Positions 35,325 through 44,361 of a DNA stretch of 64,000 nucleotides are shown in pieces; the first letter of the stretch is position 1, and every line of letters starts with the position of its first letter. The notes beneath the pieces are model-generated. The model was given only the letters and a program-made list of their open reading frames with translations. It was not told the DNA's origin and did no database searches. Location: positions 62,001-126,000 of the forward strand of contig CAWIHK010000001.1 of the NCBI GenBank assembly GCA_963835935.1, given 5' to 3'. This DNA comes from CAWIHK01 sp963835935. GTDB taxonomy: Bacteria > Bacteroidota > Ignavibacteria > UBA10030 > CAVZMI01. The translations under genes were made by a program, and so were the position numbers.

Positions 35325-36533
35325 GATGTATTCCTTATAAATTGCCTGAACAACAATTACGATCCAGAGCTGGCAATAGGAAAAATACATCAACATTATC
35401 AATCCAACTTTTTTAAAACTGTCTTCGTCGTCGTACGATATTGTGAGCACGATTTCGAAAATGAATAATATGAACGCCATGGCCCACACAAAGGTATATG
35501 GCCCGGGCAAGGCTATGCTCACCAGATTCAGCGCGCTTATGATAAATAGGAGATCGGAAATAAGGATTGCCGCAAAGAAAACATAGTAGAGTGATAATGT
35601 ATAAAGCAGATCGAATCCAAGTCGTTTACTTTTTAAACGCAATATTTCCTTGAGAAATTTTCCAATAACGTAATTATTCCCGCGAACCCAGCGAAGACGC
35701 TGTTTCAACCACACTTTCCATTCCTGCGGTTCTTGTTCATAAGTTACAGCGTACGGAATAAATTTTATTTTGTATCCTTCAAGGTAAATTCTTATACTCA
35801 ATTCCGAATCTTCCGTTAAAGCTTCCTCATCCCAACCGTTTAATTTGTCGATCAACCATTTCCACATCACAAAATTCGTTCCCGGCAGCGTGGCAATGTT
35901 GTGCATTTGCCATCGGCCGGCCTGAAGCATGGATTGAAAACTGAGAGTCTCGATATTGATAAATTTAGTGAGGAGGTTGTAGTTCTTATTGCCGGTTCGG
36001 AATTTGCCGAGAACAGCTCCGAGCGATTTATCGCGCAAGAGGTTAGCCACTAGATATCGGAGCGATTCCTTGTCCGGCGTATTATCTGCATCGTAGACTG
36101 CAATCACTTCTGCGTTCACCTGTTTGATTCCGAGGTTCAGGGCTCGTGACTTCCCTTTTCCTCCTTCACCTTTTGGAACATTGAATAATACAACCCGATT
36201 GTCTTTTGCGGCATAGCTTTCGATGATTGCTTTTGTATTGTCCTGAGAACCGTCGTTGATAACTACAACTTTTAATTTGTCCTTAGGATAATTCAACTGA
36301 AGCATGGATTCGATAGTCGAACCGATAACCTTTTCTTCATTGTGCGCAGGAATAAGAATTGCACAACTCGGGAAATCGAAATTTCCTTTATCAATTTCCG
36401 ATTTTTCTTTTATAGATTTTATATAATTGAGATATCCGAACAATGTCAGAATAAACTGGTATGCAATCATAAACCAGATGAGGATGACCGCGACGACGAA
36501 TAAAAAACTCAGATCGATTTCGAGGAATGACAT
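35262..36533 (-). CDS. Processive family 2 glycosyltransferase (PgaC/BcsA-like)
   Basis: About 423 residues, starting at ATG 36533, 5 bases after the stop of the upstream gene; the frame is open further but would overlap that gene by 100 bases. A membrane helix (LFVVAVILIWFMIAYQFILTLFGY) precedes the GT2 domain with CAILIPAHNEE, VVINDGSQDNTK, VYDADNTPD, TEDSELSIRIYLEGY and the processive motif QRLRWVRG. Three or four C-terminal helices form the export channel. It should polymerise a UDP-sugar, by analogy with PgaC poly-N-acetylglucosamine, though the sugar is not shown. The gene's 3' end was rebuilt by the IS target duplication. Confidence 0.9.
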   Translation of the reverse strand: MSFLEIDLSFLFVVAVILIWFMIAYQFILTLFGYLNYIKSIKEKSEIDKGNFDFPSCAILIPAHNEEKVIGSTIESMLQLNYPKDKLKVVVINDGSQDNTKAIIESYAAKDNRVVLFNVPKGEGGKGKSRALNLGIKQVNAEVIAVYDADNTPDKESLRYLVANLLRDKSLGAVLGKFRTGNKNYNLLTKFINIETLSFQSMLQAGRWQMHNIATLPGTNFVMWKWLIDKLNGWDEEALTEDSELSIRIYLEGYKIKFIPYAVTYEQEPQEWKVWLKQRLRWVRGNNYVIGKFLKEILRLKSKRLGFDLLYTLSLYYVFFAAILISDLLFIISALNLVSIALPGPYTFVWAMAFILFIFEIVLTISYDDEDSFKKVGLIMLMYFSYCQLWIVIVVQAIYKEYIKKEKRTWVKTKRFDKKVSVD

Positions 36534-36538
36534 ATATT

Positions 36539-39500
36539 CTATGCTCCGTAACGACGTTTTACAACTTTGAGTGCAAGGTACAGTGCCACGAGCAGCATGA
36601 CGGCCAACGATCCGAAAAGGGCGATGGCAGTTGTAGACCAAAGACTCGTGAGATTTACATCGTAAGAAAACTGATCGCCTGCAACGATGTGTGCTTTATG
36701 TTTTCCTTGCGGTAAAAAAATCGTGTAGCAATCAGTTCCCTTCATAACACTGGCGGCAATTGATTTTCCATCGATGACAACGGATGTCGGTTCGCGATTA
36801 AAAGAGGCGAGCGTTCTCATGCTTGATTCATATTGAAATGTAATATCGCGAAGTCCGTACGAAACCGAAAGGAGGTTGCCGGTCAACGACATTAATTTGG
36901 TCTGCAATTCGTGAGTCGAAAAAGATGTCATTCCTTCCGGCCTGATGTCGATTGTATGATTGCCTGCGGGAATGAGGTACACATTATCACGGAATGGTGA
37001 AACGGCAATCCCGTCGATAGCAATTCCGTTGATAGCTTTCGGTAGTTTCATTGACACGGCATACGGAGAATTCACCGTATATCCATGGTTGGTAAAGTCG
37101 TATTGCGCACGTGCGGCAAAAGCGTATGCCAAAAAACTCATATCCTGCGGGTTTGTGCTTGCCTCGGAATAAATTGTGGACCGGTCAGAGCCGAGTGCGG
37201 TCGCGCGAATCAGTAAATAACTTTCGATGCCAGTCTGTGTAAGCGTGGGGAACGGTGTTACCGTGTTCGGTTTGCGGAACGGCCCGATGTTCAGATCGAT
37301 CGATAGTTTTGAGGAATCCGAAACCAAGTTCTCATATCTTTTTCCTAATTCAATGTATCGCAGAGGCGATGTTGACCAGAGGGATTCGGGATCTTCAACT
37401 TGCAAGGTGAACTGATATTTTTTTTGCAGCGCGAGAATCATCGTCATATCATTGCCGATGTATTCGCGTAATTCCGGAGAGCCATAACTATCGAAAGCAG
37501 TGACGATGACTGAATAACCGTCTCTCGATTTTGCAATATCGGAAATCATCGTCAGCAATACGTCGTATGCGTGTTCAAGTTTTTGAACTCGATAGTCGGT
37601 GACTAAATTTTTTATGTTTGGTGAAGTTTTCCAGTAATTCGGCGAAGCAGGATCGAATATCGTCGGAAGGTCGATCCCGTATTTTTGCTTGAACTCCTTA
37701 ATTGCAGATGGATGCATGGGGGTGAAGAACTTCGGGTCGTTGAACCCCTTCGCAGCGTCGAAATACATTTCGGCGAGATTAACTCCATCGAAATCGTATC
37801 GCGATAAAAAATTTTTGTACTCGTCAGTCATTGCGGCAAGACATTTTTCATCCGTCAAAGCTACTGGATAACGCCAAGACGGGCGAATATCTTCGTTCTT
37901 ATAATTTTTTTCTCTCCATTCAGGGTGATTTTGCCAGAACATCTGACTGACCTGCGGCGGTTCGATCCATGCATAGACGAGAATGCCGTTCGCATGTGCC
38001 AACCGAACAAGACGATCATAATCGATTGTGTACTTGGGATATTGATGCCATCCGGAAACATGGATGATACGAATTCCTTCATTAACCCAGAGCTTTACTA
38101 ATTGCTCGACACTCCAAGTATGACGAAAACCAGGTTCGAAATACATTTCAAGTCTATCCCGGCGCATGATGGGACGAACGCCAAAATATTTCCGGACATA
38201 TTCCATTAGATATGGAAATTGACTGTATCCCAATTGTGAATAAGAATCGAACCGTGTTCCGATAAAAATAACTTTTCCTTTACCGGCTCTCTTCCCGATG
38301 ACTACCGGAGCATCCGTTGTTTCATCGTGGCAGAAAACTTCATCAACATCTTCGGCATCAAATTTTGTTAGAAGGTCGGCATATCGCCAGGTTATATGTT
38401 CTTCCGGAAAATAGCGGTCGCGAATTCGTATGACATGGAGATACGTGTTTGTAAATTTGATTCCAAAATTTTCAGCCAAATCGTTTTTTGTGTCGGTGAT
38501 AAGATAACCGCCGTTATTCACAAAGTCCGTGATGAGGTCAAATTCTTTTTCCTTCAAGGAGTCGACGAAAGCGTACGGAACAATCAGCACGTTGTACGGT
38601 GTGAGTTGGATTTGTTGTCCGATAAAGAATGTATCGACTGGAATTCCGACGCTCTGGAATGCAGATGCAAACGAAGCTTGATCGTTAAAAGCAGCTCCCT
38701 TCGCGTAATGGTTCCACAATATTGCAACGCGCGCTTCATTCCATGATTCTTCAATTGAAAACACCGATTCGTAAACTTTCTTTGCCTGCCGTGAAATATT
38801 TTCCACCATGCTGGCTTCATGTCCCCGAAATTCAACCGGTTCTGATTTGTAAAATTCTCCAGGCCCCAACTGAATGGATTTTGTTATCTTGCCTTTCATT
38901 CGTGTGTCGGAAATAATCTTATCACGAATTTCCCCTTGGTGATCGTAATAGGCTTCAAGCAGATATTGATCGTTCAAATCGATTGTGTAATCCTGCGAAC
39001 CCGAGAGAATGATTCTGTCTTTTGTCTTGACCCAATTTTTGTAATCTCGAAGGTCGATGTACGTATAACCCAAAGCGCGAACTCCGTCAACAAGTTCTTT
39101 TAATAAATTAAGATCGAGGAATGAGTGAAAGAATGCCGATGCAAAACCGTCACGAACATATAAATTTGTTTTTGCATTCTTTATGATATTCTTGACTGCA
39201 TTTTCTCCGACCGATGGATCGTTGCTGAGCGGAACATATCCCAGATTCTCCGGGAAAATTTGCTGGCCAAAAAGATCCTTTTGAATGATATACGGAAATG
39301 CCTGGCTGTAATCGAAATCTTCAATAGCCAATCGCTGTTCGATAGCGGTGCTAAAATATTTTGCAACCACGGAATACGCAAGAAATGAAGCGGTGTAGTG
39401 AGGGGTTTCCCATGCCAGCGGTTGCAAACCGTTCTTCAACAATTCTTGAATTCCAAGCTCGACTTTTTGAGCATCGCCTTCGGCCGTTTCATCCTTGATA

Positions 39501-40477
39501 GGTTTGTTGGTCGATTCATCCCAGAATTCGAAATCAGCCGCCGTTACTCCTTTATACCGGTGATAGATTCCATGCATGACAATTGTGCCGCCATTCTTGA
39601 CCATATATTTCAAAGCATCGACAAGATCGGGCTTGTCGGAGAGGCTCACCCGGATTCCTTCACCAGGATTTACGTAAAAAGGAATAACGCTTACAAGAAA
39701 TGGAACGCCGCGCGACGAAAGTATATCTGCAATGTCTCTCAGTTTTTCCGGGTTGTCCAGAGGAGTCACATCTTCGATACGAATAAGTGCCGAGTGCGAT
39801 TCCTCATGCGGCTGTTCAAGAATGTCGTGCAGAAGATCGGCGAAATAAAGATAGCGATCGGATTCGGTTGCCGATGCGAATGGCGAATCGGCGAAGTACA
39901 TCAGGTTTCCCGATTTTACCATGTATGGTGTTTCGCGGGATCGTTTTGTAGAGGAATATGCAACTGCGCCGACACTGACCATACGTCGATCAGCGATCTC
40001 TATGATTCCGGTAATCGGTTCGCCTTTGGTGAAAAGTTTTTGATTCACCTTCACCATATCGAATACGGCTACTGAGTCGAGTCTGGAGACAGTGAATCCG
40101 AATTTTTTCTTCACATCGTATCGCTTACAAAAGTCGATGAAGCCTGTATTCAGCCAGATGAGTTGTTTGGAAGTGTGCATAACATCGTCGAGGAATTTTT
40201 GCGGGACGACGTTCGTGGCAGAATATCCGATATAAAATATTCTGTCGTATGATGCCATTTCATTCGATGTATATTGGTTTACTCCTTTTAACGTCGTCGA
40301 TGTTGAGAAGTGCCCCATAAGCATTTCGAGCTGACGGCCATCTCCCATGGCTTTGTTTTTCAGATCGGAATTACCCTCGACAAGAATGAGCACCTTCTTC
40401 GGAGTCTCATCCTCGGCGATGAGAAAAGGCGAGAAAGAACACAAGAGTAAAAAAGACAAAAAAATAAACTTCCCCAT
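36539..40477 (-). CDS. Large exported DUF2334 deacetylase / glycoside hydrolase-like fusion (PgaB-like)
   Basis: A 1312-residue protein with a signal peptide (FIFLSFLLLCSFSPFLIA). A DUF2334 polysaccharide deacetylase-like domain spans about 228-470, with RIEDVTP (metal-binding Asp) and GGTIVMHGIYHRY (His pair). The middle (about 570-760) resembles a GATase/beta-galactosidase trimerisation fold (ARVAILWNHYAKG, ITDFVNNGGYLITDTKND). A barrel domain follows at about 780-1110 (GIRIIHVSGWHQYP, HANGILVYAWIEPPQVSQMF, RYDFDGVNLAEMYFD), like the hydrolase-type C-terminal domain of PgaB. A last membrane helix lies near residues 1280-1303. With the GT2 gene 5 bases downstream it forms an exopolysaccharide synthesis and trimming pair. 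Confidence 0.8.
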   Translation of the reverse strand: MGKFIFLSFLLLCSFSPFLIAEDETPKKVLILVEGNSDLKNKAMGDGRQLEMLMGHFSTSTTLKGVNQYTSNEMASYDRIFYIGYSATNVVPQKFLDDVMHTSKQLIWLNTGFIDFCKRYDVKKKFGFTVSRLDSVAVFDMVKVNQKLFTKGEPITGIIEIADRRMVSVGAVAYSSTKRSRETPYMVKSGNLMYFADSPFASATESDRYLYFADLLHDILEQPHEESHSALIRIEDVTPLDNPEKLRDIADILSSRGVPFLVSVIPFYVNPGEGIRVSLSDKPDLVDALKYMVKNGGTIVMHGIYHRYKGVTAADFEFWDESTNKPIKDETAEGDAQKVELGIQELLKNGLQPLAWETPHYTASFLAYSVVAKYFSTAIEQRLAIEDFDYSQAFPYIIQKDLFGQQIFPENLGYVPLSNDPSVGENAVKNIIKNAKTNLYVRDGFASAFFHSFLDLNLLKELVDGVRALGYTYIDLRDYKNWVKTKDRIILSGSQDYTIDLNDQYLLEAYYDHQGEIRDKIISDTRMKGKITKSIQLGPGEFYKSEPVEFRGHEASMVENISRQAKKVYESVFSIEESWNEARVAILWNHYAKGAAFNDQASFASAFQSVGIPVDTFFIGQQIQLTPYNVLIVPYAFVDSLKEKEFDLITDFVNNGGYLITDTKNDLAENFGIKFTNTYLHVIRIRDRYFPEEHITWRYADLLTKFDAEDVDEVFCHDETTDAPVVIGKRAGKGKVIFIGTRFDSYSQLGYSQFPYLMEYVRKYFGVRPIMRRDRLEMYFEPGFRHTWSVEQLVKLWVNEGIRIIHVSGWHQYPKYTIDYDRLVRLAHANGILVYAWIEPPQVSQMFWQNHPEWREKNYKNEDIRPSWRYPVALTDEKCLAAMTDEYKNFLSRYDFDGVNLAEMYFDAAKGFNDPKFFTPMHPSAIKEFKQKYGIDLPTIFDPASPNYWKTSPNIKNLVTDYRVQKLEHAYDVLLTMISDIAKSRDGYSVIVTAFDSYGSPELREYIGNDMTMILALQKKYQFTLQVEDPESLWSTSPLRYIELGKRYENLVSDSSKLSIDLNIGPFRKPNTVTPFPTLTQTGIESYLLIRATALGSDRSTIYSEASTNPQDMSFLAYAFAARAQYDFTNHGYTVNSPYAVSMKLPKAINGIAIDGIAVSPFRDNVYLIPAGNHTIDIRPEGMTSFSTHELQTKLMSLTGNLLSVSYGLRDITFQYESSMRTLASFNREPTSVVIDGKSIAASVMKGTDCYTIFLPQGKHKAHIVAGDQFSYDVNLTSLWSTTAIALFGSLAVMLLVALYLALKVVKRRYGA

Positions 40478-40668
40478 AAAATCCCCAAAAACTTCGTATA
40501 AATATTTCCCTCCTCGGAGGAAATTATATGAAGATACTAATTTTATACTTGAAAAAGAAGAACTAAATATTTGACTTTCACACGTAAATCTTATAGTTTC
40601 CCATTAAGAATATAGTTTGCGGCAACAAAAGACATAACATTGCAAACAGAAGGTGTTCATTTGATTTT

Positions 40669-40938
40669 ATGATATCTACAGAGGAAAAAAATACAATCCA
40701 AAAAATTGCCAAGAGATATAATGTCTCAAAATTGTATTTATTTGGTTCTAATTTAGAATCCACAAGAGAATCAAATGATATTGATCTAGCTGTAGAGGGT
40801 ATTCCGGATAAAGTATTTTTTCAATTCTATAGTGATTTAATATTCAATCTTTCGCGACCAGTTGATCTCGTAGACCTAGAGAAGAAATCCTCATTGAATG
40901 ATCTTATTAAATCAAAAGGTATGCTCCTCTATGGATGA
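40669..40938 (+). CDS. mntA: MntA-like nucleotidyltransferase antitoxin
   Basis: An 89-residue minimal nucleotidyltransferase. The pol-beta motif GSNLESTRESNDIDL gives Gly26-Ser27 and the metal-binding Asp37 and Asp39. In MntA/HepT pairs this enzyme AMPylates the toxin at a Tyr to neutralise it. The second catalytic Asp is probably in RPVDLVDLEKK. The gene overlaps the HEPN gene by 8 bases. The low GC content of the pair compared with its neighbours suggests transfer. Confidence 0.88.
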   Translation: MISTEEKNTIQKIAKRYNVSKLYLFGSNLESTRESNDIDLAVEGIPDKVFFQFYSDLIFNLSRPVDLVDLEKKSSLNDLIKSKGMLLYG

Positions 40939-41347
40939 TCTTCAGAATCGGATAAAGGTAGAAATAGAAAATATAGATGAAATATTTAATGAATTACCAC
41001 ATTACTCGAAATTACCTAAACTTACCACGCTTGAACTAGCTGGTGTCGCTGCCTTACTTCATAATTACTATAATGGGATCGAAAATATAATAAAACAAAT
41101 TTTAATTGGACGGAATATTCAAATTCCCGAAGGAAAATCATGGCATAAAGAGATTCTTGAGATTTCTGTCAAAGAAAGAATAATTTCTGAAGATTGTAAA
41201 GTTAATTTAGGTCGATACTTAGCTTTTAGACATTTCTTCATGCATACCTATGCATTGGATTTATATGCTGGGAAAATGGAACCGTTGGTTGAAAAATCAA
41301 AAGAGATATATCTATCATTTAAAACTGAAATAAAAAAGTATCTATAA
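40931..41347 (+). CDS. hepT: HepT-like HEPN RNase toxin
   Basis: A 138-residue all-helical protein. The HEPN nuclease motif RX4HXY is perfectly present as Arg100, His105 and Tyr107 (FRHFFMHTY). In characterised HepT toxins this Arg/His pair cleaves RNA, and the Tyr is the residue AMPylated by MntA. The start is ATG 40931, inside the end of the antitoxin gene; an in-frame TTG/ATG further upstream is unlikely. The order antitoxin then toxin with an 8-base overlap is typical of this type VII toxin-antitoxin system. Confidence 0.88.
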   Translation: MDDLQNRIKVEIENIDEIFNELPHYSKLPKLTTLELAGVAALLHNYYNGIENIIKQILIGRNIQIPEGKSWHKEILEISVKERIISEDCKVNLGRYLAFRHFFMHTYALDLYAGKMEPLVEKSKEIYLSFKTEIKKYL

Positions 41348-41355
41348 TTTTGTCA

Positions 41356-43053
41356 TTAATCTTTTTCTTCTTCCATCAAAATCCAGCCTGCAATTTTGCC
41401 CGCATCGATTGAACGAAATTGGTCCCAATAATCCACAGTTTGGATATGTTGCGAACTTGAATCGCTTTCAGAAACTGAATTCACTTGTGTCATGATGGAC
41501 GATAACCGGCGTTTCCATGTTTTCATATTTTCCAATCTCAAGTCAACCCATCCGTCGTGTGCCCAGGTGTTTATGGAATCATTTTTAATTTTGATGATAT
41601 TTTCTCCTTGAGAAGCGGGAACTCTAATTTCATTCGCACGAAGAAGTGTTTTTCCGTCTGGCATCAGAATCGGAATGCCGATGGAAATAATTTGTGTCCG
41701 AAGATCGGCGTTTGTTGTTATAATCGATTCAAGTTTTTGTGAAATAGCTTTTGGGTCGGCAGCAAGAACGCTCTTGAAATCTGTATAAGCGATCCTAAGG
41801 AGATTCGCTTCGTGCAGTAATTTGGACAATCGTGGAGCGCCGGACGTCTCGAATGCGATACTGTCAACGCCATTTTCTTTTTCGAGTTGTTTCATTGTCG
41901 TCATTGCGCGGTTGAATAAATAACCTGCGCGGTAGCTAGATTTGAATGCGGTGTTGTCGAGGGCGTTGATAATATCATGGCCGGTATTATTGCCGCGGAT
42001 TTCAAGAATAACATTTTCCGCTATCTCTTCTGGCGTAATAAATTCGGTTTGTCCGGGTGTCGAGATCGCTTCGAATTCACCTCTTGATAATATTCTATTT
42101 TCTCCAGTATCGATAAAAACCGATTTCAACATTTCATGAACCGGCAACCCGACATGGTCCATTTGCAAAGTGAGTGTTCCCTTTAATGTCATACCGTGTT
42201 CGAGCGGACAATCAACAAGTTGAATCGGTTTACCGTTTTTCTTGATCTCTCCAAATCCGATCTTTTCCCATGCGATAGCTGCCGACGATGCTAATTCCTT
42301 TGTAATAGGTGAGTCGGTTGTACGGCTCATACGAGAGAGTATAAATGTATAAGCCCCGGATATAGCCGATTCGGTGAGAAGTGCACGTGAGACATGTTTC
42401 TCGCTGTTGGTAAGAGCAGTACTCAATCCGATGCTGGATGCATTGTCTCTTCCAATACTCACAAAGAGTAAAGTTCCGACTTCATTCATCGACCTGTAGA
42501 GAATTTGAACATACCTGATTAATTCTGGAATGTACAGTGTGCACAATAGCTGTTCGACCGTTTCGGAGAGCGTATCATTTTTTTCCTTCGACATTTTTAC
42601 ATCATCGAGATGCTGAGCGACAGAATGCGCCGTGGAAAAAATATCTTCATACGAAATTACGGAAGCCGGATTGATGCAGTCAATGACGAGGTTCGGTTTA
42701 TATTTGTGAATAATTTGATACATCCACGAGCTGTGGAGAACGTCGGGTGTTAATTCCCCGACGATGTCGTCGAGAAATATTTTTCTCTTCTTTGAATCGC
42801 ATAAAATCTCTTCACGCGTAAACTCTTTTAATTCATTCCGGACAAAAATATTTCCCCAGCAAGGAACAAAAAAATCTTTCGACAAAACCGGATGTTCCAG
42901 TCGAAGCTGATGCACGGCATCGATGGCTTCTGATTTCCTTATCGAAGTGATGATAAGCCTTCGCGGTGATTCGCTGATGAGTTTGCGGCAGACAGCCATT
43001 CCAACAAGTCCGCTTCCGCCAAGAACGAGGATTGATTTATTTGCGATATCCAT
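41356..43053 (-). CDS. NAD(P)-binding Rossmann-fold protein (SDR/epimerase-like, long form)
   Basis: A 565-residue cytoplasmic protein with an N-terminal nucleotide-binding motif ILVLGGSGLVGMAVCRKL near residues 8-25, as in extended SDR or polysaccharide epimerase proteins. VIDCINPASVISY near 122-134 and a Ser/Tyr-rich central region (TLLFVSIGRDNASSIGL, SGAYTFILSRMSRT) follow. The C-terminal 200 residues are not like standard SDR enzymes. The catalytic Tyr-Lys pair is not obvious, so catalysis is uncertain. Proteins of this size in the group are usually labelled short-chain dehydrogenase. Its neighbours do not point to a pathway. Confidence 0.7.
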   Translation of the reverse strand: MDIANKSILVLGGSGLVGMAVCRKLISESPRRLIITSIRKSEAIDAVHQLRLEHPVLSKDFFVPCWGNIFVRNELKEFTREEILCDSKKRKIFLDDIVGELTPDVLHSSWMYQIIHKYKPNLVIDCINPASVISYEDIFSTAHSVAQHLDDVKMSKEKNDTLSETVEQLLCTLYIPELIRYVQILYRSMNEVGTLLFVSIGRDNASSIGLSTALTNSEKHVSRALLTESAISGAYTFILSRMSRTTDSPITKELASSAAIAWEKIGFGEIKKNGKPIQLVDCPLEHGMTLKGTLTLQMDHVGLPVHEMLKSVFIDTGENRILSRGEFEAISTPGQTEFITPEEIAENVILEIRGNNTGHDIINALDNTAFKSSYRAGYLFNRAMTTMKQLEKENGVDSIAFETSGAPRLSKLLHEANLLRIAYTDFKSVLAADPKAISQKLESIITTNADLRTQIISIGIPILMPDGKTLLRANEIRVPASQGENIIKIKNDSINTWAHDGWVDLRLENMKTWKRRLSSIMTQVNSVSESDSSSQHIQTVDYWDQFRSIDAGKIAGWILMEEEKD

Positions 43054-43103
43054 AGCTTCTCCTTCTAGACGTAAATACGTTCATCATATCGATGAACAAG
43101 CGC

Positions 43104-43439
43104 TTACGCTACAACTTTTTCGAGCACGACAGCAGTACCATAAGCCAATACCTCGGTAACGCCGCTCGCAACTTCGTTTGCATCGTACCGCATGCCGATG
43201 ACGGCGTTCGCTCCCATTTGTTCCGCGTGTACCATCATGATTTGGTATGCCTCTTCACGCGCGTGCTCGCATAATTCTGTATACAGGGTGATATTTCCTC
43301 CGAATAAAATCTGGATTCCTGCGCCGATATTTCCAATGATCGAGCGAGAACGAACGGTGATGCCTCGGACAAGGCCGAGATTTTTAACGACACGATAACC
43401 GTCGATTGAAAATGCAGTCGTGATGAGTCGATGATCCAT
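43104..43439 (-). CDS. ybjQ: YbjQ family (UPF0145) protein
   Basis: A 111-residue protein with the full YbjQ pattern: an N-terminal strand-turn (STFSI-like TTAFSIDGYRVVKNLGLVRGITVRSRS), IGNIGAGIQILFGGNI, ELCEHAREEAYQIMMVHAEQMGANAVIGMRYDA, and the closing EVLAYGTAVVLE. The fold is a pentameric, dodecin-like assembly; the role is unknown, with heavy-metal binding only suggested. An AGGAAGG ribosome site precedes the ATG. It is 27 bases downstream of a short membrane protein gene in the same direction. Confidence 0.92.
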   Translation of the reverse strand: MDHRLITTAFSIDGYRVVKNLGLVRGITVRSRSIIGNIGAGIQILFGGNITLYTELCEHAREEAYQIMMVHAEQMGANAVIGMRYDANEVASGVTEVLAYGTAVVLEKVVA

Positions 43440-43466
43440 AATTTTTCCTTCCTATCGATGAATGGA

Positions 43467-43625
43467 TTAGAGATTGATTCTGAATATGGTGAAAGCAAGT
43501 GCGGCAACAAGCCTAAATTTTTTATTATCTGATTTACACTGAATCATTCCAGCGGGTAGAATAAAAATAACACCGAGGAGAATTGCAACTCCACAAATGA
43601 TAACAAATAATGAAACTTCAGTCAT
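43467..43625 (-). CDS. 52-residue membrane protein
   Basis: The minus-strand frame from ATG 43625 to TAA 43467 gives a peptide beginning MTEVSLFVIICGVAILLGVI, with a hydrophobic helix over residues 4-27, then a polar IQCKSDNKKFRLVAAL and a second short hydrophobic end. TGGAGG lies 9 bases upstream of the start, an excellent ribosome site. It probably forms an operon with ybjQ downstream. Too short for confident family assignment; no match is claimed. Confidence 0.6.
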   Translation of the reverse strand: MTEVSLFVIICGVAILLGVIFILPAGMIQCKSDNKKFRLVAALAFTIFRINL

Positions 43626-43690
43626 GAACGATTTGCCTCCAAACGTTCTGAAAGAATGCGTTGTGAAGATAAGAGTTTATTGCATGAGCA

Positions 43691-44167
43691 TCAAGCCGTC
43701 AGTTTTTTTCTTATTGTTATTATCTGTGCAATATGATTCTCCGAATGCTGGGCTATGTGTTTCAATGTGTCCAGCAAAGTAGTTTCTCCACGAACGGAAT
43801 GAATACCTTTTCGGTTCCAAGCATCATCTGAAAGTTTTTCGAAGATCTTACTCATCGTTTCACGAAGAAGCCCAAAGATTAAAAGCGCCGGCCGCATATC
43901 AAGTTCAGTGTAAAATAATGAAGCTGCGAACTTATCCTGATCGAAGGCGATAAGCTGCGGATTATCTTCGGCAATGATTCTTTTCATTCGTCCGGTGGCA
44001 ATTATTTCTGTATCCGTGATATGAAATACGATTTCTTTTATACACCATTTGCCCGGCTCCGGGTGAATCAATAATTGTTCTTCAGTGAGTTGATCGAGCG
44101 CTACTTTAAGTTCTTTATAGGCGTTCAGGTAGCGGGTCAATAGTTCCAATACCTCTTGTCGTGCCAT
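43691..44167 (-). CDS. DinB/YfiT-superfamily protein
   Basis: A 158-residue four-helix-bundle protein. The metal-binding His residues are placed as in DinB: His49 in EIVFHITDTE, and the pair in LKHIAQHSENHIAQI near residues 137-148. KWCIKEI before the first His is also typical. Such proteins are putative thiol-dependent or metal-dependent transferases or hydrolases; the substrate is unknown. A single-gene unit by spacing. Confidence 0.87.
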   Translation of the reverse strand: MARQEVLELLTRYLNAYKELKVALDQLTEEQLLIHPEPGKWCIKEIVFHITDTEIIATGRMKRIIAEDNPQLIAFDQDKFAASLFYTELDMRPALLIFGLLRETMSKIFEKLSDDAWNRKGIHSVRGETTLLDTLKHIAQHSENHIAQIITIRKKLTA

Positions 44168-44361
44168 CGTTGCATCCTTTACTCAGGTGGGATTATAAGT
44201 GCTTAGGTTTAACTCAAAGATAGCTTTTTTCCACATTCGATTCAAATTTTTATATTGCGACTTTTGTGAATGATGGTCGACTAATGTGGGAAAGAACAAG
44301 AATTCGCCACGGCGAAACTGGTATCTCCAACGCGATTTTGGAATCTTTCAGTGCGAACCAT

